A stretch of DNA of 64,000 bases, taken from Linum tenue (Eukaryota; Streptophyta; Magnoliopsida; Malpighiales; Linaceae). Shown here piece after piece: positions 34,663 to 45,204 of this stretch (positions are counted from its first letter, which is position 1; every line of letters starts with the position of its first letter). The stretch lies in NCBI GenBank assembly GCA_946122785.1, contig CAMGYJ010000011.1, positions 24,057,007-24,121,006 on the forward strand. Direction: 5' to 3'. The position numbers were made by a program, and so were the translations under genes. The notes beneath the pieces were generated by a model that was given only the letters and a program-made list of their open reading frames with translations, did no database searches and was not told where the DNA came from.

Positions 34663-36089
34663 TGACTCGCTGTTACTGTCACTCTAGAAATTGGCCAAGT
34701 GTAACCACTTCCTAAAGCGTAGTATAGCAGGTTGGGTTTTAATGTCAACCCGGGTCCTAGATGTGATGACTACTCAGTGAATTCGTATTATCTAGCAATG
34801 AAACTTTAGTGAAGTTCTAAACTAACAAGCAAGCAAAGCAACTAAACGGTTGTATTCAGGTTAAGAGAGGTCACCCGGATATGGTTCCCCCTAGTCTGCA
34901 GTTAAGCCGGATTGTAATTAACAAGTTCGATTTCTATGATAGTTATACTGCGGAAGGTTCTCAAACAGTCTGAAGTCTCGACTAAAGGTCTTCAGACCCT
35001 CTCAATCTGAGTCTCTAGCTGGCGACTAACCTACACCGGAGTAAACAGATTGAGGCCCTATGAACAAAACCTCCACTACCGAATGGAATTCGGTACAGAA
35101 TAGTGAACTGGCTCCTCGACTAAAGTCACCAATTCACTACCTTCGATTAAGGATACTCTATCAACCTAGGCAGATATTATCATTCTAGGTTAAAGCAGAA
35201 ACAACAGGAATTTGATCAGGATTCAAGTCATTCAATCATTCAAACCTCAATCGAATATAATCAAATCATAGAATCAATACTTGGGTTCATACAATCAAAC
35301 CTAACATACAGATCTAGGGTTTCCCACACCCAGATGAATGGGGGAACTACTCCATGGAGAGAGAAGCAAAAGCAGAATCAGACGCGGAAATCATACTGTG
35401 AAGATGGATTTCTGCTCCTGGACGTTGAATCGGCACTTCTCCAAGCTCAAACCAAGCTCCAATGGTGTTGAAGATCGATCTAGGGCACTTGGAGACTCTT
35501 GTTCGTCGCTTTCTCTCTCTAGGAACCGCTCTGTCTCTCAAAAACTCGAATCCCCCTCTGTTTGGCTCGTAATCCGCTTAAAAACCAGAATTTCCCGACT
35601 CGCACGGCCAGGGTGCACGGCCGTGCATATCACCATTCTGGCCGTGCTGTTCAAAACGCGGCGTACCATTAAGTCGAACTTCAGCCATCTCGCACGGCCA
35701 GGATTGCACTTTGCACGGCCGTGCGGATTTCACTTGTGCCCGTGCGTCCTCTCGCACAATCCCGCACGGCCAAACTGGTCACTTGCACGGCCGTGCGGGT
35801 TTTCTGCTCTGCCCGTGCGTGCTCTCGCACAATCCCGCACGGCCAAACTGGTCACGTGCACGGCCGTGCGGGTTGTGGGTGTGCCCGTGCGACTTCCTCA
35901 GAACCTCGCCATGCGTCCGATCCTCGTCCAATCGACCTCAAACTCGCTCCCAAGCCTCCATTCACGTACTAGGACCTGAAATATCATAAACAAGCACAAC
36001 CTAGCGTGAAATCGGCCTAAAACACGAGAATCAATACCTCAAACGGAGTAAGAGCAGGGGTAAAAACATGTGTAAATAACGGTCTATCA
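34663..36089 (-). mobile_element. 5' LTR of retroelement B, 1427 bp
   Basis: It begins TGACTCGCTG and ends GGTCTATCA, followed by ATTCC (36090-36094), the same target duplication as at the solo LTR. It carries one more copy of a 73 bp unit (about 35782-35872) than the solo LTR; the unit contains a GCACGGCCGTGC palindrome. The open frames inside it are by-products of the repeats. Confidence 0.95.
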
Positions 36090-36094
36090 ATTCC

Positions 36095-36417
36095 TCTTTA
36101 AAATCCTAGGATCCCGGTAAGAGTCACCAAGAAGTTGTTCAAGAAGAAGAAGTAGCTCGGGAGGAAGTACAACCTTCCATTGAAGTTAATGCCGAAGATG
36201 AGGGAAAATCTAAGAAGACTCATGAACCCGAGCCAACATCAAAAGTTCCTTATCCTAGACGGTTATTTTAAAGTGATCTTTATCATGAATGTGCTCCATG
36301 GAAGGACACATTGAAGAAATTAAAGGTAACCGTTCCCTTCCTAGACATGGTATTGATGATCCCTAAGTATACAAAGTTCTTGAAGGAAATTTTGTCGTTA
36401 AAGAGGAAAATGGGGGA
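36095..36417 (+). pseudogene. Retroelement A fragment, copy 2
   Basis: The same sequence as 26803-27129, with a five-base deletion near 36124 and a few substitutions. It links the B LTR to the MULE terminus. Confidence 0.85.
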
Positions 36418-36504
36418 TTTTTCCAAAAATAGTACCATTATTTTTTTTTTTTACAAAAATAGCACCCAGTTCACAAAAATTCCAAAGCTAGCACCTTTTT
36501 TTCA

Positions 36505-36865
36505 AAACCGCACCTTGGTCGTGCGGTTTACATATAAACCGCAACCTGAGGGTGCAGTTTGAGTTTCAGGTACTAAACAGCATCTTGGGCAGGCGGTTTG
36601 AGTTCTGACCTAACAGAATCGCCTCTTGGCAAGGTGGTTCTTAGGCTGACCTAGCAGAACCGCCTCCTGAGGATGCGGTTTTGTTTCTCTAACCCAAACC
36701 GCATTCTCAGGAGGCGGTTTTGCCATTGCCGACACACAAACCGCACGCCCTGCAGTTTGTGTGTCGTCCCCATTTTTTTGACATCCAGCATGTTGGCCAT
36801 GTAGGTTGACAGACGTGGGGCTGCATGGCAGATGAAAACCGCACCTTCCCCCTGCGGTTTTCAGT
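36505..36865. repeat. Series of AACCGC/GCGGTT inverted pairs
   Basis: At least five stem pairs of the form AAACCGC(n)GCGGTTT follow one another between the MULE end and its TATA box, for example around 36505-36530, 36656-36682, 36700-36722 and 36836-36860. The duplicate copy at 27215-27575 has the same set. They may be transposase-binding or hairpin-forming subterminal repeats. Confidence 0.75.
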
Positions 36866-36877
36866 GATGATTTAGCC

Positions 36878-36884
36878 TATAAAA
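36878..36884 (+). promoter_or_regulatory. TATA box of the MULE transposase gene
   Basis: TATAAAA is followed by GGCAGCCCC and a CT/CTT-rich leader, a typical plant core promoter. It lies about 200 bases before the first transposase-like codons. The same box is at 27590-27596 in the truncated copy. Confidence 0.7.
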
Positions 36885-37290
36885 GGCAGCCCCGGGAAAC
36901 CTCTTCTCTTCACACCTCTCCTCCTTCTTCTTCTTCTTCTTCTTCAATTTTCTGTTGTAGCACCCTACGTTTTATTGTTTTTGCGATTAACGTTAACTCG
37001 TAAGTTTATTTTGTATTACTTTTTATTGTGATTTGTGATTTTTATGATTTTAATTGAATTACGGTTTTATTGTATTCCAAAAGTTCACGCTTGGGTTACG
37101 TTGGAATGGTTAAACGGAAGAGAGCGGAAAGGGGGTCACCTACGTCGGTGGAAATTTTCAGAAAATAAAGGTCACTACCAGACCGATGCTTGAAGATCTC
37201 AATCAAATTTGTACTAACGTTATTTGCCTGGATGGCACGAGAAGAGTTGATCGTATGGTATACTGATATCCAAACTGAGAAGGCGGGTCG

Positions 37291-38898
37291 TTGTGGCATG
37301 AGGAATATCTCATAACCACTCAGGATAAAGTAGATGCCATGCTCGAATTCTTGAGGTCCAATAATCTTTCCAAAGCCGAGATGTTCGTTTACACTGAGGC
37401 GGTCGAAGGCGTTGGAGGTCATTATGGAGACGGTCAAACATCTGGTATCCATGGTGGAGGTGAATTATATAGAGATCATCCCTACCAAAGTTACCATGAT
37501 CCTCATTCCTACTTTCAGTACCAAGAGCAAGGTGGAGGTCATAATCAATCTTTCCCATCATATGAAGAAGAAATCCAACGGGACCATGCCAACCAACCCC
37601 AGTACAACTTCCATTCAGGTAGCGGCAGTTTTCACAACTACCATTACGGAGCTGATGAAGGTGCCTTTCATGATCTGGATCAGATGGAAGATGACCTGCC
37701 AGTACCAGTTAGTGACCCCTCCGATGAAGAAGAAGGGAGCAATGTCAGTGCAGACAGCTCCAACCCTCTTGAAGGTGCTGATGATTCAGGAGGCCCAGAG
37801 TCAGAGTCAGATGATGATGATGAGGTGTCTCGTGACCGTGTACGTATACCGTACTACACTCACATTCCAAATGACAATTGGTGTGTCGACAACGACATGG
37901 AGCCGCTAGAGGTCCCAGTATGGGGTCCACTCAGTGGGCTTATGAAGGGCCATCAATTTGGTTTGAAGAAGGAGGTGCGGCACGCCATTAAAACTGAAGC
38001 AATGACTCGGCATTTTGAATGGCACACAACTCATTCCAACACGAAGAGGCTAATAGTCAGATGTCGTAATCAACAAGAGGGATGCAATGCTAGGATTCGG
38101 GCCATCAACAGCAAGAGACACGGCTATTGGGTAATATCCCGTGCGGTGAAAACACACACACACACATGTGTGTCATCCATAACATCCCAAGGCCATCAAT
38201 AGTTGAAATCCAGGGTGGTGGCCGCGACTATTAAGCATCTATCGAGTAAGATCCCGAACTGAAGGAGAAAGTCATAATCGTTGACATTACAAGTCGTTAT
38301 GGTTATATTATTAACTATAAGAAGGCGTGGCATGGAAAGCAGAAAGCTCTGGCCGCCGTCTTTGGTGATTGGGAAGAATCATATGCATTCCTTCCCAGGT
38401 TGATTTTGGCATTGGAGGCGTCTAGCCCTGGCACTGTTTTCTCCCCTCGATACCAAGATGAAGAGATACAGCCGGCAGAGCCCGGTGACAAATGCCATTT
38501 CAAACGTCTTTTTTAAGCATTCAAGCCATCGATTGATGGTTTTGGCTTCTGTGTCCCTATGATCCAAGTGGATGGTACATTCCTTACTGGCAAGTACAAG
38601 GGCACTCTCCTGATTACGAGTGGTGCGGATGCAAACAGACAAGTCTTTCCTTTAGCCTTCGCCATTGTTGAGGGAGAGAATGCCGATAGCTATGGATGGT
38701 TTTTCCGGCAAATTCAACTCCACGTCACCAAGAGAACAAACCTGACAATCATCTCTGATCGACATGCCGACATCAGAGCTGCCATCTTAGGTTTGGATCC
38801 AGCCTGGAAGTGGTCCCAAAGGTGGTGCATACGACACTTCAAGAGCAATTGGAACCATCATTTCAAGCGGAAGAAGCTTGCTGATAATTTATGGTGGA
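37291..38898 (+). pseudogene. MULE transposase (mudrA-type), exon 1 region
   Basis: The transposase cuts and moves the element. From about 37291 the protein has a PB1-like start (DKVDAMLEFLRSNNLSKAEM), an acidic Asp/Glu/Ser-rich linker, then the MuDR N-terminal DNA-binding domain (GLKKEVRHAIKTEAMTRHFE, SNTKRLIVRCRNQ). The MULE DDE domain follows (MIQVDGTFLTGKYKGTLLI with the first Asp; LTIISDRHADIRAAI with the second; WCIRHFKSNW). Defects: TAG at about 38200, a frameshift near 38245 and a TAA near 38514. A GTAAGC donor at about 38899 starts an intron that ends near 39230. Confidence 0.88.
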
Positions 38899-38954
38899 TT
38901 AGTAAGCTCTCTATTTCACTGGTTGTTTAATTTTGTCAAATAACAATAGTTTAT

Positions 38955-39150
38955 AGGAAATTCAATGCAACACTTGTTAGAATCTTTGTAAAGAGATGCA
39001 TGCCTAAGGAAATGGGGTTTTAAGCGATTATCATTTCCTCCCATTTCCTGGGAAAATCGGGGTTTAAGCGATCCTCGAATCTCCCCTTTTTCTGTCAAAA
39101 AGGTTGTGTTTCTAAGGAGATGTATACCTCTCCTAAGAGTTTAACTATTG
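38955..39150 (+). mobile_element. Small MITE-like repeat in the transposase intron, copy 1
   Basis: Shares words GAGATGCATGCCTAAGGAAA, TTTTAAGCGATTATCAT, CCTTTTTCTGTCAAAAAGG and GAGATGTATACC with 41640-41850, where they occur in reverse complement. It lies inside the probable intron, so it need not harm the coding frame. Confidence 0.75.
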
Positions 39151-39230
39151 CTTGTTTGAATTAAATAAATTCGAAAATTAACACTAATTTATGACTTTTC
39201 TGTGTGTTCATCGGCTGTTGCCTACCAAGA

Positions 39231-39411
39231 GAAAAATTCAAGGAGAAGTTGCGTGAGTTAGGCCCTGAAGGGGCATAGTGGGTGGATGGACATGACCTGT
39301 CCATGTGGACTTTTCATAAAGACGGAGGTACAAGATGGAGTATTGCCACAACAAACTCAAGTGAGAGTATCAACTCCGTCTACAAGGCAGTTCGTTCACT
39401 GCCAATGTCAA
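39231..39411 (+). pseudogene. MULE transposase, exon 2 start
   Basis: The frame REKFKEKLRELGPEGA is followed by SMWTFHKDGGTRWSIATTNS and INSVYKAVRSLP, the segment after the DDE domain in mudrA proteins (T.N..E..N.V.K..R.LP). A TAG interrupts it near 39278. It stops at the insertion that begins at 39412. Confidence 0.8.
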
Positions 39412-39523
39412 GTTTTTTCCAAAAATAGCACCATTTAAAAAATTTACAAAAATAGCACCCAGTTCACACAAATTCCAAAACTAGCACCTTTTTTTTCAAA
39501 ACCGCAACCTGAGGGTGCGGTTG
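39412..39523. mobile_element. Copy of the MULE's own terminus inside its transposase
   Basis: TTTTTTCCAAAAATAGCACC through AACCTGAGGGTGCGGTT repeats the first about 110 bases of the MULE (36418-36555), shortened by small deletions. The transposase frame breaks off before it (RSLPMSS) and resumes after it (ELTFWKTNAW). Confidence 0.85.
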
Positions 39524-40165
39524 GAGTTGACTTTCTGGAAAACGAATGCATGGTTTGTCAATCGAATCCACTGGGCAAGGACGAATGAGGCGCAGGGAAA
39601 GGTCCATGCCTATAAAGTCATAGAAATAATTGAAAATGACAATAGAAAGAGCAGTCGGCACAGTGTAACCGTTATGAATCGAGCAGCTGGCGAGTATAGC
39701 GTGACAACCGGACACCGGAAGGATGGTAGACGTGGTGGCCATCGCCATGAAGTTTTGGTCAATTTCGGGGAAAAACTTGGTGAGTGCTCCTGCTAGAAGT
39801 ATCAGGGGAGAGGATGGCCATGTTGTCATGCAATGGCCGTAATCAAAAGCAGGAGCAAAGACCCCCTTCACTTCGTGAGTCCATTCTTCAATATCGGCTC
39901 ACTAAAAAGTTGCTATGGACAGAGTTTCCGTGCATTTCCTTATGAAGCTTACTGGCCAATGTATCAAGGAAAGTTGATCATCTTGCCTTTCGGATAGAGG
40001 CGTGAACCGGGTCGGCCGAGGATAAAGAGAATTCAGAATGAAATGGATCAAAGTGGAAGACCATCACGAGGCCCAAGATGATGTTCCATATGCAGAGTTC
40101 CAGGGCATGATAAACGAAATTGTCCTGGTCCGATTTGACCGCAAAATCCAGGGCCTGATGTGGGG
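39524..40165 (+). pseudogene. MULE transposase, C-terminal SWIM and zinc knuckle
   Basis: Continuation of the transposase: ELTFWKTNAWFVNR, then the SWIM zinc finger (CSC at about 39788, then PCCHAMAV at about 39822), and a terminal knuckle CSICRVPGHDKRNC (Cys-X2-Cys-X4-His-X4-Cys) near 40080-40120. A TAG lies between the SWIM cysteines and the Lys-Tyr that follows. The order is that of full-length mudrA proteins, so the gene was complete before it decayed. Confidence 0.85.
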
Positions 40166-40454
40166 AACTCAACTAATGCGACATAGTTTATTATGATCAT
40201 TTGTTGGTAGTTGTTGTGTATGTTTTCTCTATTGTCAAAGTTATGACGGTTGGAACTTGCGTGTTTGCTCAATATGACAGAGAATTGTTTTTCAACATAT
40301 GAGAGGGTAATCAAAGCTAAACAAAATTAAAAACTGGGAATTTGGAAAATAACACTCAATACTAAAGTGAACACGAAAAAGCAAAAACAAGGGTGCCAAG
40401 TAAATAACACTCAACTAAATAAATGGAAAATAGCACTCAAGATTTTGAGATTGT

Positions 40455-41540
40455 CACTCCGACAACTGTGGGTCGAATGGGGTATCATGACCCATACATG
40501 GATAGATATCGACAACAAACGGTTGGTATGTGACTCTAGAGGGTGCGGCCGATGGTGCATTGGTAAGTAATTCCGTGTAATCAATTAAATTTATTGCTTT
40601 TTCATGGACATATCATTAGTTTTAGCTTGCTAACTCTTTTTTTATGTGATTTAGGTTGATGGGCTCGAGCGTATCAAGGATATGAATCATGGTCGAGATC
40701 AAATGGTCAAGGAAGAAGTGGGCTTGCTGAGGAGGATGACAAACAGCCTACTTGGGTGTATTAGAACAAGGGGTCATGATCATCATAGATACCCGCCCAT
40801 GCCCGCACTAGTGCCACGTCCGATAGCAATTGATGTGGACAACCCCCCACCACCATACGAGAGAAGGAAAAATAAGAAGACTTGGGATAGACCTTACTTG
40901 CCCGAGATCAGGCCGATTGAGGGGTGGAAAGTGTCGGGTCCTTTGGAAGTGACACACGATAGCGGCCCAAGCTCCTACTATGATCCCCGCTCGAGTTACC
41001 ATCAAGATCCCCATGGACAGGGCTCCCTCTATGATCCCCGACCGACATCCTACCAAGATCCCCGACTGAGCTCCTACCAAGATCCCCACCCAAGCTACCA
41101 AAAATCCCCCGCCTGATCTCCTACTATGATCCCCGCGCGAGCTACCAACAATCTCCACCACCGTCATTCTACTATGATCCCCGCCCGAGCTCCTACCAAG
41201 ATCCCCGCCCGAGCTCCTACCAAAATCACCGCCCGAGCTTCTTCAACGAATCCCCTACATCCTTGGGTACTTGGCATTATGGTTCCTCCACGGCTGCACA
41301 ACACGACTTTAATCCTCTTCCTCGCCCTCAGCAACCATGGCCTCCAACTCCTCACCGTATGAGCGTGGATGTCCCCTGCCCGACCCTGGAAGAGCCTCTT
41401 CCCACGGACCGACGCCGGCACAGCACCGACGAGTGCCATAGCGCGACACGTCGAATTCTGCCACCGCAACCACCCATTGTTACACCCGTCGGCTGTCGTA
41501 CAAGGAGCAAGAAAGTGTTGCAACCCCATGAGTCATAGGG
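40455..41540 (+). CDS. MULE downstream gene, Tyr/Pro-repeat protein, two exons
   Basis: The first exon (to about 40562) contains VTPTTVGRMGYHDPYMDRYR and ends at a GTAAGT donor. The intron ends in GATTTAG at about 40653 and exon 2 begins VDGLERIKDMNHGRDQMVKE, then a long SYYDP/SYQDP repeat (about 40970-41250) and a C-terminus with TPVGCRTRSKKVLQPHES in a shifted frame. A frameshift is needed in the repeat (about 41116) and another near 40530. The YHDPYMDRYR motif faintly resembles the end of plant mobile domain proteins, but I do not claim this. The function is unknown; its place downstream of the transposase suggests an accessory gene of the MULE. Confidence 0.5.
40965..41255 (+). repeat. 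Minisatellite coding for S-Y-x-D-P repeats
   Basis: Units of 27-33 bases built from CCTACCAAGATCCCCGCCCGAGCT recur about ten times. Indels between units throw the reading frame off at about 41116. Confidence 0.85.
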
Positions 41541-41639
41541 ACTTCCTTGAGTGTTATTTTCCATTTATTTAGTTGAGTGTTCTTTTTTAGTTTATTTTAA
41601 ATGAATAATAATAATTTATTCGTATTGGTTGTTTTAAAT

Positions 41640-41850
41640 AATTTAATCGAATACAATGCAACACTCGTAAAACTCTTAGAAGAGGTATACATCTTCTTAG
41701 AAACGCAGCCTTTTTGACAGAAAAAGGGGGGATCCGAGGATCGCTTAAAACCCAATTTTCCCAGGGAATGGGATGATCATGATAATCGCTTAAAACCCCA
41801 TTTCCTTAGGCATGCATCTCTTTATAAAGAGTCTAAGTAAGTGGCGCTAT
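41640..41850 (-). mobile_element. Small MITE-like repeat, copy 2 (inverted)
   Basis: Reverse complement of the repeat at 38955-39150, with the same words and order. The two copies form inverted arms 2.5 kb apart in the MULE. Confidence 0.75.
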
Positions 41851-41929
41851 GTATTCGATTAAATTATTGAAAACAGCCAATACGATTAGAAATGATCAAA
41901 TTTATTTTATATTCCACTAAGTACATCAA

Positions 41930-42230
41930 ATTTGGTCGTACAAAACGGTTGGATCACTAGGTCCTTGATCAACATAATACCGTTGGTTGTATATATCCAC
42001 GTCGTCCCCAACCTACGAGAGAATAACAACAACATTAGTACATAGATTAATTGAAAAGGTTATAACAACAACAAAAATTTGGTAAATGAGTACGTACCGC
42101 TTGAAATTCATCATAATAAACTCTATATTCTTGGAACCACTTGTCCATTTTTTCGCGAAAGTCGGACAGAGATTCGACGGGTTTTGAAGGAAAAGCCCAA
42201 AGAAATGTTTTTCTGATGACAGATCGGACT
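41930..42230 (-). CDS. Possible antisense two-exon small gene in the MULE
   Basis: On the minus strand, about 42224-42106 reads SLSDFREKMDKWFQEYRVYY and ends CAAGCG before a GTACGT donor. After about 90 bases an AG acceptor precedes GTTGGGGACGACGTGGA, giving a continuation VGDDVDIYNQRYYVDQG to a stop near 41930. The splice sites and frame agree but there is no start codon in the open part before MDKW, so a further 5' exon or decay is likely. I do not recognise the product. Confidence 0.3.
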
Positions 42231-42300
42231 TAGCCGCAACCAACAGACCACTATTTCATATGCTTTTGGGAGGGGAGAGGGATGGATAGAGAGATAATTT

Positions 42301-42302
<2 letters not shown>

Positions 42303-42330
<28 letters not shown>
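42303..42330. repeat. (GA)14 microsatellite
   Basis: Perfect GA run just upstream of GAATGGGTTGTGG, near the right end of the MULE. Could be part of a leader on the plus or minus strand. Confidence 0.95.
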
Positions 42331-42333
<3 letters not shown>

Positions 42334-42459
42334 ATGGGTTGTGGTGTGAAAAAATGAGGAGGGGGAGGGGGTATTTATAGTCTTCAACCCGCACCCTCCA
42401 GGGGCGGTTTCGTAATTTTCCCTTTTCAAAACCGCACCTGGAGAGAGCAGTTCACGGTG

Positions 42460-45200
42460 ACTGAGGCGCTAACCCACTGCCAACTCATGGGAATTAGTAG
42501 ACATACTACAAGGCAAAGCTCGATTTAAGGATGATGTTGATCCTATCTAGTAAATAAAATATCGAGATAATTTGCCATAGCAAAATATGTATCACTTTTG
42601 CTTTTATCATCATAAATAAAAAGTCTCTCACGTTTCGACCTCTTTGTAGCATTATGTGAACGATATCAATCTTAATTTATGAGTTTGCATCAATGTTTTA
42701 TCAAAATAATGAATGCCAGAAAATGAAAGCCATCCAAATCCAATTTTATTATCAAGTTAAGCCATGATAAGCAATTATGAGCACCCAATGGTGTTAAGAG
42801 TGTATGCGTTTTGCTAAAATCGAGAGATAAACAACCTACTGGTGTCCATGAATCATGTGAGTTGATAGTCAAAAGATGTAATGAGTATACGACATTATGC
42901 TACTTGTAGAATCTCGTCACCACTATAGTCGCCTTTCGCCAACAAATTGAGACTCAGTTAATGTGAAGTCAAATAGCCAAATCCTGATGCACAGGGAGCC
43001 AAACATTACTATCATACCAAGAAAACCCTCGCAGATTCTCGTGACGAGAAGATTGAGGAAGATCAAGGATATATTTATCATACAAAGGAATCACATGCAT
43101 GAAGCACTCATGTCGTCGGTTTAGGAGCTTACATCCTTACGGGCGGAAGCGTCCATTAAACTCACACGTCAAAGTCCGATTGTGAGATATTTACGTAATA
43201 TCGGAAAGTACATGGCGTCAACATCCCCACTTTTACCAAAAAAGAATAGCCAATTTAATCTAGTTATTGAGAAGTGGCACTCACATCACCGATCATCAAG
43301 AAGACTCTCTACCTTTTGATAATCGTCCTACCAAATACAAGTGCTAGATCAGGGAAAATGAGAAAAGTATATGGGGGCATGACAAAGTCAAGCAAGTCCC
43401 ACACACAAAAACAAAAAAAGAAGACAAAAGTAAAACAAACAAAATGTCGTGGGACTTACAATCTGGGTACCCCCGGTTTAGCATTTGAAGTACCAACTAT
43501 CTATACCAAGCCAAGATCTTTGCCGATCAACCTCAAGATACAGCAATGAGGACCTTCAAGCAAGAAAATTCCTTGATAAGAAAGTTGTTATAGCCAAAAC
43601 TACATCATCCAAGGTACTCATCATTTTGAGAGAAAGCCATAAGCTTAAACTCTATCGTAGTCAACATTTATAGGGCAAACAAGGATCTCGACAAGTCCCA
43701 AGCCAGATTGCACTCACAAAAATCATAGCCTCAGCTAGTGAAAAAGACTGGGGGCAAACCTAGCTGAAGATACATTCCCAAAAAAAACCCACCAATATTT
43801 TCGAACAAGACTTTGCCAGCAAAAAGATCCAGATAATAGTGGTTCTTAATCCATCAAGTCAATCTCATACTTTGGGGGCAGAAGCAAAAATCCCTCTTCG
43901 AGAGACCTTATACTAATAATGTCAAGATTTCATATATTCGTTACCCACTTGAATAAACTACACTTCAAGAACAAGGAGACTCATATCCTCAAGGTTATAT
44001 CGGACGAAAGCCTCTTTCATGGGAGAGTAAAAACGTCTGCGACGAAGCCATATGGAGGTCTCCTAAATCAATCATACCAAGGGCTTCCATATGTGAGTAA
44101 ATCTTCACAAGGAACACAGTTGGCCACAACATAAAAGCGACGTCTCAAGGTGACCATAATCTTAATGGTAGCTGAAGTGTCGTACACTCAAATCACCTAT
44201 AGCAGTGAGTGACGAGCGAATTCCAAAGCGGGAGTGAAAGCGAGCAAAATCAAAAGCAAGAGTGAGAGCGAGGGCTTACTGATATTCTCATGGCTTTGCC
44301 TACATTTCTCTTAGTAACATGACAACTACCACACAAAAACGGTTTTCTCCAGTTTGCACACACTTCTCGAAAGCAAAGTTTTGATATGGCTTTCAACTTT
44401 AATTCTCTAATAAACATTTTCAAACATTTTTGCTTTCGTCTTAAGTCAAGATTGATATAGTCGCTCTTTGTTCTGGATAATAGAAAGTGAGTAACAGATC
44501 TCCCGGGGCAAAAATGGTCCACCATGGAAGAAGGGGAAGTCTGAGTACCTAAGAATCGGATTAATCAATTTTTTACGCATGAGTTGATGGAAAAAATCTC
44601 GGTGAGTCTGAGAACATTCAGATCTCATTAAGCCAACCAGCCAATCGATTATACTTCAAATGCATAGCAAGAAAGAAGTCCTATTATACCGCACCGACCG
44701 GGAATTATACGACTCTGAAACATGTGGGCCCATACCTGGCCGAGAAGAAGGATGAAGTGGCATACGCCATCACTTTACCTCACAAAGCATATCATCACAA
44801 AACTACCACAAGAAGGTATATTCAAGACAACAAGTTCAAAGTCGCTTCGGCCTAAGCAAAACCTGAGGATCAAGTTGAACAAAAAGGAAATGGCGGTTCC
44901 TAGAAATGAGCAATTTAAAGGAACTACGAGCAAAAACAAGACGACAAGCAAAAAAAAGCAACATAGTTTTCATAGCATTGTCAAATGCATCATATCCTCT
45001 TTTCACTCAACGTTCATGACTACATTAGCATGACCCATTATACAATCATTCTCAAAATCATTTTGAGATTCATTACACAACGTCATCATACATCAAAGTG
45101 ACCTGCTATGCATCACGATCACTTCCTAAAATTCCTAAAATGTCTTCCTAAATGTACATGAAAACTTTTCATTGCGAAATACCTCTATGCAACAACCGTT
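42460..45200 (+). mobile_element. Probable 3' internal region of a Tat-like gypsy element
   Basis: There is no large frame. Several GACTGGGGGCAAAC / TTTGGGGGCAGAAG motifs (43745, 43870) resemble polypurine-like words scattered through the long 3' untranslated region of Tat/Ogre elements. The end at 46317 has the polypurine tract and LTR start. The identity is inferred from that end. Confidence 0.4.
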
Positions 45201-45204
45201 CGCT

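Larger units (their letters stand above)
36418..42450 (+). mobile_element. Mutator-like element (MULE), decayed autonomous type
   Basis: The left end TTTTTCCAAAAATAGTACC sits in retroelement A. Inside are a promoter, a mudrA-type transposase with DNA-binding, DDE, SWIM and zinc-knuckle parts, a downstream two-exon gene and a possible antisense gene. The right end is uncertain: AACCGCACC/GGGGCGGTTT words at about 42390-42450 resemble the left arm, but I did not find the inverted terminal sequence, so the limit is approximate. No target duplication was established and retroelement A does not visibly resume. Confidence 0.75.

Noticed and set aside
43274..45033. Short plus-strand frames rich in Lys/Thr/Ser between 43.2 and 45.0 kb
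   Set aside because: No domain, frequent stops, and position in the non-coding 3' part of a Tat-like element.
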